The notes below the pieces were generated by a model, which worked only from the letters and a program-made list of their open reading frames with translations, ran no database searches and was not told the origin of the DNA. A program made the position numbers and the translations under genes. A stretch of DNA of 37,241 bases from the NCBI GenBank assembly GCA_026260175.1, contig JAKCWW010000717.1:5103-42343 (forward strand), given 5' to 3'. Positions 1 to 10,864 of this stretch are shown one piece after another (the stretch's first letter is position 1; each line of letters starts with the position of its first letter). This stretch comes from Reticulitermes lucifugus. Its lineage: Eukaryota; Arthropoda; Insecta; Blattodea; Rhinotermitidae.

Positions 1-136
1 ACGAGCTGGTCACTCGTCCAGAGGAGTCCTACCGAGTGTGGTGTGTCTAAAGTGTGTGATCGTCAAGCCTCAAAAAATGAGGCGGCCTAGGCCCCCTAGG
101 GGCTGTCGAGCCATTGGAAAAAGAAAAAAAAACTAT
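1..136 (+). repeat. SINE group D, 3' part, cut by window edge
   Basis: This is the 3' two-fifths of a tRNA-derived SINE that enters from the left edge. It contains the body motif GAGCTGGTC...CGTCC, a short GT-rich stretch, a small hairpin around AAGCCTC/GAGGC, the GGCCTAGGCCCCC block and an A-rich tail at about 119-134. The same modules occur in order in the full copy at 14019-14291 and, inverted, at 18518-18780. The tRNA-related promoter head lies outside the window. It encodes no protein; such elements are transcribed by RNA polymerase III and copied by a LINE reverse transcriptase in trans. Confidence 0.8.
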
Positions 137-1255
137 TCTTGTAACTGTCAAAATCTAAAGAACAGTAGGCACCACGTATTATAAATACTTAAATCACTCT
201 GCTACCGGCTCCTGCCACATGCTTTTTGAGTTCAATGTTAACCACTCATCTGCAGTATAAAGCTATAGCGTATATTCTGATATCGTAACTGTGTCGTTAC
301 ACAAGCCATCAATGAATAAAATAACCACAACACCAGCTCCTCGCGCCTGCCTTTAGTGCTATGAATTCCTAAGGTTCGTCAGTTTTAGATTTTGGCTATA
401 TGCGATGTCCATACTCTTTGGCCTTGAACTGCGGGTCTGCCTTCTTTATGATGGAAAGGAAAATGATTGTACTTTTTATATCTTAAACACTTGCTTAGAA
501 ACAAACAGAAGCTCTGACATCAAGGATGCTGCACGACGTATCTCAGATAAACGCCAACAAAATGAAATTCTGAAACGTAGCAAGACACAGGCGTTAAAAC
601 TCAATATGGATAATGAAACAAACCGTCTACAACGATCTACAAGTACATAAACTTCCACACGTAATAAACAAGTGTTATGTACTATAAATAGGCAAAAACG
701 GAAACAATCGAATGAAACTGTGTTAATTAGCATTCTGTGGTGTAGAGTGATAATCTATTTTCAGTATTTTGTTAGATGAAATTAGGTACGGGCAATTACA
801 CGTATATCTCCAACTGATATATCGATAATAACAATCGATAACAATTTAATTAATAATCACAACCCAGGAAATGTAATTGAAGGAAAAACATATACATTTC
901 CGTGTCTACCACATTTGAAACTGATCTGGCTAGCCACATAGCCAACCAACAAATCTAAACAATAAACGTTACCACTGTTGAGGCATCTGCAAAGTTTGCT
1001 TGGTAATCGTCCTACAGTTTTCAAGCAAGTTACGCAGAATTTAGTTTAAATTGAAAGTAGCTTTAAGAATTCAGATAGTTTTAATATATTAATAGTTTCT
1101 GCGGTGATATTCCATGAAAAAAATATAAATTTTTCTAAATGTTATCAAAAACGACGGCGGTAATCACACGCTAATTATTCATAACAATTCATTAGCTGAA
1201 GAACAATTACTAGGCTTGCATATTAGGAAGTAAAACAAAATTGTGAAGGCTACGC
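137..1255. other. No gene seen
   Basis: A/T-rich sequence with only short, overlapping, unrecognised reading frames (for example 405-650). I see no repeat family, splice-like exon or RNA gene here. Confidence 0.5.
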
Positions 1256-1259
1256 TAAT

Positions 1260-1385
1260 GACGGCGTCACAGAAGATGAACTACTGGGCGCATGTGAGAG
1301 TCGGCCGCCTTTCCTTTCACTTTGCTCCAGGATGTGACGTCACTCACGAACCAAGCTCTACAGTAACCATGGAAACCCGGGTGTG
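1260..1385. promoter_or_regulatory. Candidate enhancer or promoter element with CRE and X-box-like site
   Basis: This stretch is clearly richer in G/C than its flanks. It holds a perfect cAMP-response-element palindrome TGACGTCA at 1335-1342. Twenty bases later comes GTAACCATGGAAAC at 1363-1376, which matches the RFX X-box pattern GTNRCC-NN-RGYAAC at 13 of 14 positions. CRE and X-box sites are bound by bZIP (CREB/ATF) and RFX factors and often sit near transcription starts. No coding exon can be seen next to it, so the target gene is unknown. Either site could occur by chance; the pairing and local base composition make function plausible but unproven. Confidence 0.3.
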
Positions 1386-2146
1386 ACACATGCCTAACTC
1401 AAAAACCAAGTGTATTATACTTGCACACTGGGAATAAGCTGTATTACTTAACACTCCCAATTTACTTGTCTTCGGTATGAATGAACAGGTCAGTCCCGTT
1501 TCGTTTTAAATACCTGACTTTCTGTCAATATTATAGAAATAACTATGCTGAAATACTTCAGTATTTAACATTACAATGGTATGGCATAAGAAGTATACTA
1601 AGAGTTTTCCGGTTCCCTTTAACTTACTTGGACCTATATCAAACATTCTCAGCATGAGTTTTGGCCCCAGACGTGACTATAAATGTTTACAAGGACGATT
1701 AACCTAGATTTTCCGGCTAGGTCTACATTAGACTTCACACTGATATGCCCTTATAAAATTTGTGAAACGGAACAGCGAAACAGCAAACTTTCGTGTCTTT
1801 GCTGTGTCGGTACGTTCACCGCTTTCACGAATTCCTAGGACAAACAGCAACCTTCCGCTCTCGGAAAACCAACTTACTCAGTTTCCCTGGGAAGACTGCG
1901 AAGGTTCGAATATTTTCGAAGCCTCTCGAAACCAGTCGAGGTGAGATTTTTCTTAGTTGTGCTCCATTCCTGTATCACTGCCACTGTGCTGGCAATCACA
2001 CCGACCTTGTCGAAGAAGCAACGTGTGCAGTGGTTATAGTCACATTCCGAGGAGTCCAGGTCGCAGCTTCAAGAGAATGACCGGGGCGGGCACTTCGTGA
2101 CCGTGCAGTGTAAGGGCTCTAGCTACAGAAGCATCACCAATACACA
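1386..2146. other. No gene seen
   Basis: Two short plus-strand frames overlap here (1762-1944 and 1793-2080), but neither resembles a known protein and their overlap argues against coding. Confidence 0.45.
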
Positions 2147-2403
2147 CCACATACATACATGCATACACACACAGAGATACACACATACATACATACATAC
2201 ACACATACAAACATACATACACACACATATACATACGTACATACATATACATACATAACATTACATTACATACATACATACACACACACATACGTACGTA
2301 CATACATACATACATACATACACACATATACATACATACTTACGTACATACATACATACATACATGCATGCATGCATACATAAATACATAATACATACAT
2401 ACA
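2147..2403. repeat. Microsatellite, (ACAT)n-type with ACAC interruptions
   Basis: About 255 bp of tetranucleotide repeat built from ACAT/TACA units, mixed with ACAC, ACGT and GCAT variants. The long Thr/His/Tyr-rich and Met/Tyr/Val-rich reading frames across it are artefacts of the repeat. Interruptions show that the array is old rather than recently expanded. Confidence 0.95.
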
Positions 2404-4165
2404 ATCCTGCACACAAAGTTTAGAGTGACAACAAGAGGTGGAAAAAAGTTCATAAAATACAAAACGTACAAAAATAATGCAATAAAACATTACATCTGCT
2501 TCACACAAAATATTCAAACGTTAACTAGATCACTTATACACAGCAGGTAATATGATTGTGAGTCACTTTCCAACAGTACAAATTCTTCAACGGGATAAAG
2601 AGTGTGTACGTAAGTGGCATAGCACGTATCTTTGTGAAAACATGAAAAGTTGGTGCTAGGCTATGAAGACGCCACATACTCCTTGTACTAATACAGTGAA
2701 GACCTGAATTTGTTTGAAATTGTTCTTGGTTATCAGTAAACAGGTATCGTTGCTGATACTGATGGGGGATAGCCTCATTAATCAAGTGGGGTGAAATGTA
2801 GGGGCATATTTTGAAAGCATAACGAGGGGAAGGGGGAAAAGACCATTACAGAAACCAAAATGAGGCAACAAGTTCTTTACCTTTTGGTAAACACAGAAAT
2901 TGCCTCAAACAATAAAGTTCTTCAAATTTCATGCATCAGGGAATTTGTTTTATGAATTTTAACCACACGCCCCAATCAATCTGACACTTCCCTTAACATA
3001 CACAACCAACTAGGCGCTTTATAAAATATCCTCACTTCTTCTTCAGCTCTGATTTTTCGAAACTCATACACTTGGTTAATGATTCACACCTTCTGCAAAA
3101 TTCTCCTCTCCCACGCACGCATTTCACTTGACTTTATCCTTCTCAATGAGTGACCATATTTTACACCCACACATTACAACTGGCTTTCAGTAAGTTAAAC
3201 TAGTGTTTACGAAAATCTACGGTTTTCAGTTAAAGGTCCTGGAGGGGATTTGACCTAGGAGAGTGAAGCAATGTGTAACATAGAGAGGACCTTCGTTATT
3301 TATAACACAACTCACTTAAAAGTTTAGATTGGTAAAATAAAGGGAGGTCACGAGGGGCTGGCAAAGCAGATGGAATAGAATTGATTTAAAATCCACACAG
3401 AATGGTGGGGGAGGTGGCGCTGGGAAAACGGCAACTTTTAACACTAGTAAAGAAATGGGTGGATAATAGTATGAGGATTCTTAAGAAAGAAAGGAGATGT
3501 GGCGACGGATCGTGTATTAGATGTGTTAAGTGCCTTAGCAGTGATTAACATTCGGGCTCGGTTACCCAGCATTTTGTTAGATTCAGGTCGGATGATATTG
3601 CCACGAGAGTCGCTCAATTAAAGTAAATGCTCGGCCCACTACGCGGAAGAAAACTGTAAAATTACAGAGGTTAATAATTTTGAACACGTTGATGCTGGGA
3701 TTCGCTGTAAAGTTACTAACATGAACATGCTCAAATTTAAATTGGGAACCGAATAGATTCAATGCATGAAACGTGGCAAAAAGCATCTTCTATTATTTCC
3801 GTCCTATGTATAAATAACATGTAAAAAAGAGACGACGTAACAATACACAGAAAAATGTATAAAACCACTGTAAATTATTTTTATATCCTGGGAGGAGTAT
3901 TGGTTGTTTATATGGATGGTGGGGGGTTGAACTCCCGGGATGACAGAAAAACCACATGGCATGAAACCGCACCAATTTCATCGCTATCAATGGCAATCAT
4001 TTTAACGACCAGGGCGTGGATGACATGCATTTGAATTCGTTCGAATGAAACGTGACGATCGGTAGCCGCTGAGTGATGAGGTGTGGTGGGGCAGTATTCA
4101 TATTAGCAGTCCGTGCCAAAAATTACATTGCAGCTTGTCTCATGGACTCAAACAACAAAACAAGC
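2404..4165. other. No gene seen
   Basis: About 1.8 kb of unique-looking A/T-rich DNA. A sequence near 3928 (GGTTGAACTCCCGG) faintly resembles a tRNA B box, but no A box or SINE body could be matched. No exon, repeat family or RNA gene is supported. Confidence 0.45.
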
Positions 4166-4265
4166 CCCAGTAGTTTAGTGAGAGCTGAGGTTCTCACGGT
4201 GGCGACTGAGAAGATTACTGTCTTCTGGGATGTGACGCCGTGTAGTCTGGTAGCAATTTATTAAT
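4166..4265 (+). repeat. FWDVTPCSLV-type repeat fragment
   Basis: Translating about 4178-4260 on the plus strand gives a peptide containing AEVLTVATEKITV and then FWDVTPCSLVAIY. I recognise this as a highly repeated translated motif in cockroach and termite sequences. It is better read as a mobile-element fragment than as a gene: there is no extended frame, it stops at 4263, and a second, differently arranged copy occurs at 19456-19690. It lies just upstream of a hammerhead-like module at 4311-4357, and the same association is seen in the second copy. Confidence 0.55.
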
Positions 4266-4272
4266 GTTTACG

Positions 4273-4406
4273 AAGAACACCCACCTCCGTTTTCCACGCA
4301 TGACTGTTCTTTTACCCTGAAGACGGCAATCGTGTGTCCCGCCGAAACGTTGCTAAGTTCCTACAAGAATTCACGGTGTCACGTCGTAAAAGTCAAGTGT
4401 TCTTCT
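4273..4406 (+). ncRNA. Hammerhead-like RNA module within short inverted repeats
   Basis: The core is CTGAAGA at 4317-4323, one extra C, a stem II of GGC (4325-4327) with GCC (4341-4343) around a 13-base loop, then GAAAC and GTT at 4344-4351. This fits the hammerhead rule CUGANGA, stem II, GAAA. A15.1-C15.2 can pair with G16.2-U16.1 in the palindromic ACGT, and U would be the base before cleavage. TTTACC before the core and GCTAAG after it form a stem I with one C-C mismatch. A further inverted repeat, GAAGAACAC at 4272-4280 and GTGTTCTTC at 4398-4406, encloses it. The mismatch and the extra base suggest weak or lost activity. Confidence 0.4.
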
Positions 4407-4469
4407 GACTTCCTGTCTTTGTCTCTGTAGATCCAATTGACTCATCTGTCAGTGTTTCTGCGTGTCACT

Positions 4470-4640
4470 CAATTCAATGTCGCGATAGTATTCGCGACTT
4501 GCACGGTGGAGGCCACGAGATCGATTCTCGACCACGACGCCGGCTAACTTGATTGAGTTTTACGTGATTTTCCGTAGGATCTCCATGAAAATACTGCGCT
4601 AGTGCAGTAAGACGAGCTTCGACCGACTCTTTCATATTCT
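4470..4640 (+). repeat. Decayed tRNA-derived SINE, group E-like
   Basis: This plus-strand sequence resembles a pol III promoter. A degenerate A-box-like segment lies at TAGTATTCGCG, about 4488-4498, and a B-box-like AGATCGATTCTCGACC lies near 4518-4533. It is followed by a body resembling GAGTTTTACGTGATTTTCC, a phrase typical of insect tRNA-derived SINEs. The A/B spacing is close to that of a tRNA. No clear tail or target-site duplication is visible. It resembles the head and body layout at 28490-28635, but I cannot show they are one family. Confidence 0.45.
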
Positions 4641-4689
4641 CCTAAGTTATTATTGCCATTCCATTGTATATAGGCCTAAACAAAGCAGT

Positions 4690-4800
4690 ATATAAGTACG
4701 TACGTATGTATTTATGTATGTACGTACGCATGATGTACGTATGTGTGTATGAATGCATGCATGTACGTGAGTGTATGTACGAAATAATGCATGTATGCAA
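4690..4800. repeat. Microsatellite, (GTAC/GTAT)n
   Basis: An interrupted tetranucleotide tract of GTAC, GTAT and GCAT units. It is the reverse-complement type of the array at 2147-2403. No coding potential. Confidence 0.85.
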
Positions 4801-5495
4801 AAGCAGATTATCGGACCGATAAATGAATGCAGAAACAGGCAAAATTAAATTAACGGCGCAGCTTTTATTAACCCTTCTCACAAAGGGTCAGAAAGGTATA
4901 AGGAAAGAAAGATTAGTATTTTACTTGTCAATGTATATCTTGGTTCGCCAGGCAGTAGAGCAGCTGGATACAAGCCGGACGACTGCGGCTCGACTTCCAA
5001 CAAAGGTGGAATTTTGCTCTCCGCTACAAGCTGATACAAACAAAAAAGCTAGTCAGAGTAACACACCTACGGTCTAGAAATCAGCCACGATAATATTGAC
5101 GCAATTGAAATTTTTAAAAATTCTTAAATTAGCAAGACATTTGTTGTGTGAATATGGAATTAACTTTCTCTTGGATGACCCACGTGCCTTCCCATTAACA
5201 AGAAGGGTCGAATGACATAACACCCAGTACAAAACTTCACACCCCTTTTAATTTAAATGGTTAATCGCTTTCGAATTTCTGCCCACTAAAAAGCAGCTCG
5301 GATAGTTGTAACGTTACTAATGTCTTGAGCTTTCCACAGCGGTCTGGTTGAGGACTCCGTTCTTCTGGGACAGAATGCCACGTCACTCTCGACGTTTCGA
5401 AAGAGGCCTTCACATCGACATGACATGTGTTCTGGATTTGTTCCAACAAATAAGATTCTAGCTGCATTCATATTCTACGCATAGTTGTAGCGCTT
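4801..5495. other. No gene seen
   Basis: The minus strand has a GAAACGTC at about 5389-5396 preceded by an imperfect hairpin, possibly a badly decayed relative of the hammerhead-like modules. Nothing else is supported. Confidence 0.4.
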
Positions 5496-5793
5496 ACCGT
5501 ACCAGTTAAAGCAATCCCAGTACAGGCTTGGACAGGACCTTAGGTCTCCAGGAGGTTGAGGCTCCCAGAATTTCTAGACAATCGGCAAATTAAAGTGGCA
5601 AGATTGTCAGTCCTACGCAACAGCCGCCTTTATCCCCAGGAGATGACCTGGTACTCATTTCTGTTAGAGGCTGAGTCGACCTCAGGGCCATAGTGCGGCC
5701 GGAAGGAATAAGCCATTCAGAATCCCAGTGACCCCATAGGGAATCGAACCGCGACCTTCCGGCTTGTAGCGCAGTGCCAGCACCGTACCAGTT
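5496..5793 (-). repeat. SINE group B, near full length
   Basis: Read on the minus strand, the element starts with a tRNA-like head. An A-box-like TGGCACTGCGCTACAAG lies near 5761-5777 and a B box GGTTCGATTCC near 5741-5751. The roughly 95-bp central domain shared with group A follows, then a 3' region ending AGGTCCTGTCCAAGCC...GGGATTG near 5512. The element aligns along most of its length with 21770-22038. The 12-base sequence ACCGTACCAGTT at 5496-5507 and 5782-5793 brackets it and may be the target-site duplication. The right copy lies close to head sequence, however, so a partial tandem head is also possible. Confidence 0.85.
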
Positions 5794-7811
5794 GACAAGT
5801 TGAAGCATTATTACATGAATTGACAAAGCACAAATCCAGACTCTTTTACACCCAAGAGTAATGGTAATCTGACAGACCCAGTTCTTTTGGGGATTCAATA
5901 TTTTCATGAGTTAGCACAATTACAACTGTACTCTACGCACGGGCTGTTCAACAAACAGCAGTGCTGTCACAAATTGTCAATAGTGCAGCCATTTGAATCA
6001 CAGCAAAATATTAGCATACAGCTGAGCACGTATCGCTCGCACCGGGGAGGCTCAAAGTTTCGAAATTCGAGAAAAGCTTAACAAAACAAAAGGTTTGTGT
6101 ATATCTTTGTCCCCCCTAAATGCAGTAAACAAGCAAGTAAGTAAATATGGAAGAAAGGAACGAAGGAGAAAGGGAAGAAGGAATGAATTTGGCGGCAATT
6201 TAATTTCCGGCCGAATTATAATTCACAGGAATCATCTCTCCATCAGCGTCGCAGCAAATGTGTTAATCATAAAATTTTTGATCAGCGATTCATTCAAATC
6301 AAATAAAAAGTCTCTAACCTCTATACTGTAATCATCAAAGCTGTGACAGGCTTACATAGTTTTTATCTCGTCTGTATCCATTGGGAGAGTGAAAAACGTC
6401 CATTCGGGATGTGAGGGTACACGCGTGCATGTGTCCTGTTTATCGGTGTATACAGCGCGGAGTAGCACCACCTATATTTCCCGTATATAGTAATGATCTG
6501 AGCAATATACGGGCTATAAAACCCTACACTCTAAACTCGTTAGCTATACACTGTGTACTAGGGCTGATTTCCAAATGAGGGGATGAGGTTTGGAGGGCTT
6601 TGGTGGGGTAGTGAAGAGTAGCGACAGAGAGGGAGGGAGGTGTAGAGTGATAAATTGATTTTCAAAATTCACCCACCACCACAAAACGAAGAGTACACCA
6701 ATCCACTAGTCATTAACAGGGATACTCCTATCCGTAAAGTATGGAAACCCCACTGTAGTAATTTATGTCGTCACACGTTGAAGAGTGAAAAAAAAACAGC
6801 CGCGTTAGGTCGTCAATGATTTAGAGATGTGGTCCAGCTGATGGACGCCAGTTAGTGAAGCTTAAGGTGCATAGCAGGTGCAAGACAGGGATGCACAAAT
6901 GGGACAGTGAAGCAAAGACATATGTTGGGACTTAACTGAGGGCGGAATTCTTCGTCCTTCAGTGACCTTTGCAGAAAATATGGTACCATATCTTACAAAA
7001 GGCCAAAGCAGTACTAAGTATTCTCATTGTACAAGTATTCTAGTGACATAAAGAAGAGTATATTTCATTTATTAGCCAAAGAAAACGCACTCTGCCTTAA
7101 AAGTATGTAGCCAGTTGAATGTTTACGATATGTAAACAGCTTTTTCTCATCACAGAGAATTGCTTGAAAAAAAAGGGGCGTTGTTTCAAGTTACTATAAC
7201 CGCATTTTACAAAAGCGTATGGCGATATAAATAAAATAATATTAAGAATTTGAAATTTTTTCTCACCCAGACCTATAACGCGGAAAAATATAAATTTAAA
7301 ACTACAACCTATCATACAGGTGCTGTTATTTAATTCTGAATGCCCGATTTTCTGTGCCAAAATTCACTTTCTGAAAGGAATATAGTGTGAAAAGACTTCC
7401 CACTCTTGTGAATACTGGAGGGGGGGGGTTGTATTTGAGTGGGAGAAATCTGGAGTTTTAATAGCCGTGTATTGTGAACGTGATAGCAACATAGGGGAGG
7501 GAATAATATACACGTGTAGGCTATGTACAGATTTGTTCTGTATTCTGTGTACGTACAATTAGAGGTAATTTTTACACAACACATATTCAAAGCATACTGG
7601 GCATATTCACACGACTACGTCATTAATAAATTGCAATGGATTCCGAAAATCTGGTTTCGACATCATCGCAGCCATATCCTCTTTCTCTCTGGTTCTGCAT
7701 ACACATATTTGTATACTCGCTGCCGATAAAATATTATTAAAATATGATACTCGTATGCAAAGATTTGTGTCTGTGAGTAGGCTTACCATAGCTTTCAGAA
7801 TGAAGTCAAGT
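5794..7811. other. No gene seen
   Basis: Two kilobases of A/T-rich DNA with short unrecognised frames (for example 5887-6081 and 7097-7360). A purine-rich patch lies at 6150-6180 and a run of nine G at about 7422-7430. No exon, repeat family or RNA gene is supported. Confidence 0.45.
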
Positions 7812-8115
7812 ACAAGGTGAAGTTAAAGTTAAAGTCGTGCAGATTAATTCATTAAGCACAGCGCTTAATGAATTAATCTGCACGACAGGGATGACGTATA
7901 GGTGAGTGCAAGTACAGTTCTAGTCTTTCTTACGTTCGGCACTACATAAAGGTGGGTGGTTAGCTTCACGTTCCAACCCCAATAGTCCCGGGAAAGACCC
8001 TACAATACCCGTCTAGAGCCATCCTAGAGACTGTGGCAAAAATTAAATGTCCGCCCCACTGGTAATCGAACTCACAACCTCCAGTCGTATAGCCCCTATT
8101 CACAAACGTAGCATG
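7812..8115 (-). repeat. SINE group A, diverged copy
   Basis: The left end has the group A tail of GGTGAAG/TTAAAG units (compare the tail at 32040). The body contains CTTTCTTACGTTCGGCACTAC followed by GGTGGGTGGTTAG, then a degenerate central domain with CCCGGGAAAGACCC. Read on the minus strand, a B-box-like GTTCGATTACC lies at about 8064-8074. The copy is strongly diverged and its tRNA head is barely recognisable. A perfect 24-bp hairpin (7834-7886) sits near the tail, where other copies have the CCATAGAACAGGCC segment. Confidence 0.65.
7834..7886. repeat. Perfect 24-bp inverted repeat (hairpin)
   Basis: The arms at 7834-7857 and 7863-7886 are perfect reverse complements of 24 bases separated by ACAGC. 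Both arms contain the A/T-rich core ATTAATTCATTAAG. It lies inside the 3' end of a much more diverged SINE, so the perfect pairing is younger than the host element or has been maintained. It could be a hairpin-templated inverted duplication, a tiny MITE-like insertion, or replication slippage. Confidence 0.9.
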
Positions 8116-9108
8116 GATACCCCCACACTGCAGTATTAATGCTAGTGGACAAGCAGAAAAGACACGCTAATTAAAATAAACTAAACGTTTTCTGGGTTAG
8201 CAACCCATTAAAACATTTCGTTCATATAGAAAGGTTCAAAGAAAAATATAATAAACCTACAAAGGCAAGAATAACAATAATCACTTAAATAACCTTCTGA
8301 ATAACAGGAAACTAAAGTCTGCAGCAAAGCTCAGATCACACACTGGCTACACACCTGCATATCGCATCCACCTTAATATTATCCTCCAGTCTCAGCCTAG
8401 GTCTCTTCCTGTAAAATTTTTCCTCTAGAATTTTTTGGCAAATTCTTAGCTGTTCTTAAGGGAAGTGTAAACAAAATTTGAATAATAATAATAATTATTA
8501 TTATTATTATTATTATTCTACAGAAACAGCTCCTTCATGAAAGTCTCAGAGACACACAGACCTATTCAGGACACAGAAAAGTTTCCTAGCGTATGAGTAC
8601 GTGTATATACCTAACAGTGACATCGGTACAGTGCCGTTCAATGCTCAGTCGTTTACGAACTAAATGGAGAGTATGACAAGTTATTTTTCGAGTCGAATTT
8701 AATTCTTGGAGCAGTAATATTACTTCGATGACACATGGACTGACAGCATTGACTACTGGTCTGCCTGAACGAAAGGCAACAGCCACCATGTCTAAACTCT
8801 GCATTCGAACAAAATATCCCTGGGTGAAAGAGTGTGCGGTGACACGAGCGCAAAACAGGCTCAGTTTCATCAAGTGCGTGTTATACTTTGAAACGGAACC
8901 ATGTATTCTGTATACCTAGGGGGTCCTAATGACCTAATGATACCAAACCGAATGCTACGAAACTGCACACGGAATTTGAACGAACACGGAAATCCAGGGG
9001 TGGGGTGGTCAGAAAAGGAAGGGGTGCAAACCTAACAGCATGATTTATAACGAGCACCGACACAGACAGACAGACATGATGCGTTATGTGTTAGTCGTAT
9101 TGATTTAA
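8116..9108. repeat. No gene seen; contains an (ATT)n microsatellite at 8480-8517
   Basis: The only clear structure is AATAATAATAATAATT(ATT)n at 8480-8517, which changes strand sense partway (AAT to ATT) and so could fold into an A/T hairpin. The overlapping frames at 8586-8919 on both strands are not recognisable. Confidence 0.6.
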
Positions 9109-9158
9109 TATTGGAATATCGGATCTCCGCCCCCATTGCCACCGATATTCAACCAATA
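9109..9158. repeat. Imperfect hairpin
   Basis: TATTGGAATATCGG (9109-9122) is complementary to CCGATATTCAACCAATA (9142-9158), apart from a 3-base bulge, around a 19-base loop. It is not assigned to any family; it may be a remnant of a small inverted-repeat element. Confidence 0.6.
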
Positions 9159-9619
9159 ACAAGCAGACACAAGGAGGATCCAGCGAACGAAAATACGGAT
9201 ATAAATGCAATACGTATGTGTGATGTGTGTCTGTCTGTGACTATTTAGCCAGGAAGCCTGGTGTGAGGGAGGGCATCAATGAGACAAAAATGGTTCATCA
9301 TATGAAATATACATTAAGCTGTCGGTCGATGTGTCTCATACTGCATGCATTTGGTTTTGTTTGTTAATTCAGCCTTTCTTGTTTTGGGTTCTGATTCATC
9401 GGCCAGAAAATGAAGCTGTAAGGTAAAAAATAGCTGTAAAATGCTAATCAAGCTTCCAGTATTGATTGTCGTCGGGTTTATAGAGCACCATTTTGAATTC
9501 GGGATAATGGTGTCAGTGATAAATCTTACAAAGAGAAACATAACATGAAATTATGAGCTTGAGTTGTTCGATATTCACGAGTCGTAAATTAATCAGGCTT
9601 ACAGAAATGGTGGACAACA

Positions 9620-10050
9620 TAAGGGTGATGATGCAGTGCAGAACAACGGACATTTTGAGCATCATGTTTTCCGGAGGAACTAAGAAACATCCAGAGTTGC
9701 TAGTCCGAGTTATCGTGATGTACTGGTACAATGGCATTACTCTTCTGGAGGGAGAAAATTCTGAAAACTCTTGTCCGAATTGTTGGCGTTCAGTCGTACA
9801 ATGGACATACTGTTCAGGAGAACCTCAGAAGAGACTGGACACAGCTTTTCGGATTGCTGGAATGTGGTATAACCACACTATTCTTCACGCGTCAAATTAT
9901 CATGGAAACTCGATCAATGTCTGCACCACTGGAATTCAGTAGCAACAAGGGTAATATTCTCCTGGATGACCGAGACAGACGTGGTAAGGTCTGTCCGAAT
10001 TATGACTATTTGATGATATCATAGCAATATTCTGCTGCAAAAATAGAGAC
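9620..10050 (+). repeat. Highly diverged tandem repeat, ~60-75 bp units
   Basis: Related blocks recur in one orientation: TCCGAGTT...GTACAATGGCATTACTCTTC (from 9704), TCCGAATT...GTACAATGGACATACTGTTC (from 9774), TTCGGATT...GGTATAACCACACTATTC (from 9848), a weaker block from 9909, and TCCGAATTATGACTA near 9994. Spacings are 70, 74 and about 61 bases. The frames across the region (9553-9942 and 9731-10024) look like no protein I know and are probably by-products. A degenerate minisatellite is the simplest reading. Confidence 0.5.
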
Positions 10051-10499
10051 AGTTTCAGAAACACACGCCCCAATTGTTGTTTGCTCGAATCTGTCTCAAA
10101 AAAGGAAAATATTTCATTATTATCATTTCGATTAATTTCACATTCCAAAGGATTAATTATGTTACATATAAAAATATTACAATTTATGATTAGTATATTT
10201 TAATTGAGACAGAGAAAAGGTCTCGTGGCATATTAACGACGAATGTAGACTCTGGCAAGTGACAGAATGAAGTACAGTTGCAACTAGCGTCAGGAAAACT
10301 AGTCTCCAGATGTAGACTTGCTTTTCGTACTAAATGTATATTAATATATGGCACTTAAACAAAACACTATATCTTCCTAAGAATAATAAACCTCAGATTT
10401 CAAATCACAGCATTATAATCATAAAATATATATGCAACCTGTTGCATGGCACAGCTTCACCTGAATGCAAAGAAATTAAACGCCGAAATATATTACACT

Positions 10500-10692
10500 A
10501 ATGTAGAGCTGTCCCTGTGCAAGCCATAAAGGAATGTGAGAGGGGAGGTATAGATGCAAGCACTGTTCAACGTCGGCACTAGCCACAGCTTCACAGGCCG
10601 TCTCTTGCCCCTACCAGGACTCGGACCACGAATCCTGAGTCGTCCATCCCGCAGCCTAGTCACTAGACCGACTACACTACCCGACTCGCCCC
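10500..10692 (-). repeat. SINE group A variant lacking most of the central domain
   Basis: On the minus strand the head reads GCGAGTCGGGTAGTGTAGTCGG, matching the head at 22585-22859 (GGTCAGGATAGCGTAGTCGG). A B-box-like GGTCCGAGTCC lies at 10617-10627. The 3' end (AGTGCCGACGTT...ATACCTCC...TTTATGGC) matches the group A 3' end. About 100 bp present in other copies is missing: the head runs almost directly into the last part of the central domain. It is either an internal deletion or a shorter subfamily. No clear target-site duplication is visible. Confidence 0.7.
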
Positions 10693-10864
10693 ATACAGGC
10701 AGAACGCAATAAATGAATTTAATGTCCCTCAAGATGTAAGAGGCACAAGACTGAAAACTAAACGTACTTTGGTAGGTTAAACGATCAAGTTTCTGTGACA
10801 TGCACTTAACAGTTTATAGATGCTCAATTAGGGAACCGTACATAGCTTGGCGCATATCACATCA

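Noticed and set aside
2040-2517. Long Thr/His/Tyr-rich and Met/Tyr/Val-rich reading frames
   Set aside because: They are translations of the tetranucleotide microsatellite at 2147-2403 and its flanks.
3915-3960. Possible tRNA-SINE B box (GGTTGAACTCCCGG)
   Set aside because: No A box at the right distance and no SINE body or tail could be aligned.
5380-5430. Another hammerhead-like module on the minus strand (GAAACGTC at 5396-5389)
   Set aside because: The CTGANGA half is not recognisable and the hairpin has several mismatches.
9553-9942. 129-codon plus-strand frame as a possible gene
   Set aside because: It overlies a degenerate tandem repeat, has no recognised motif and overlaps another frame of similar length.
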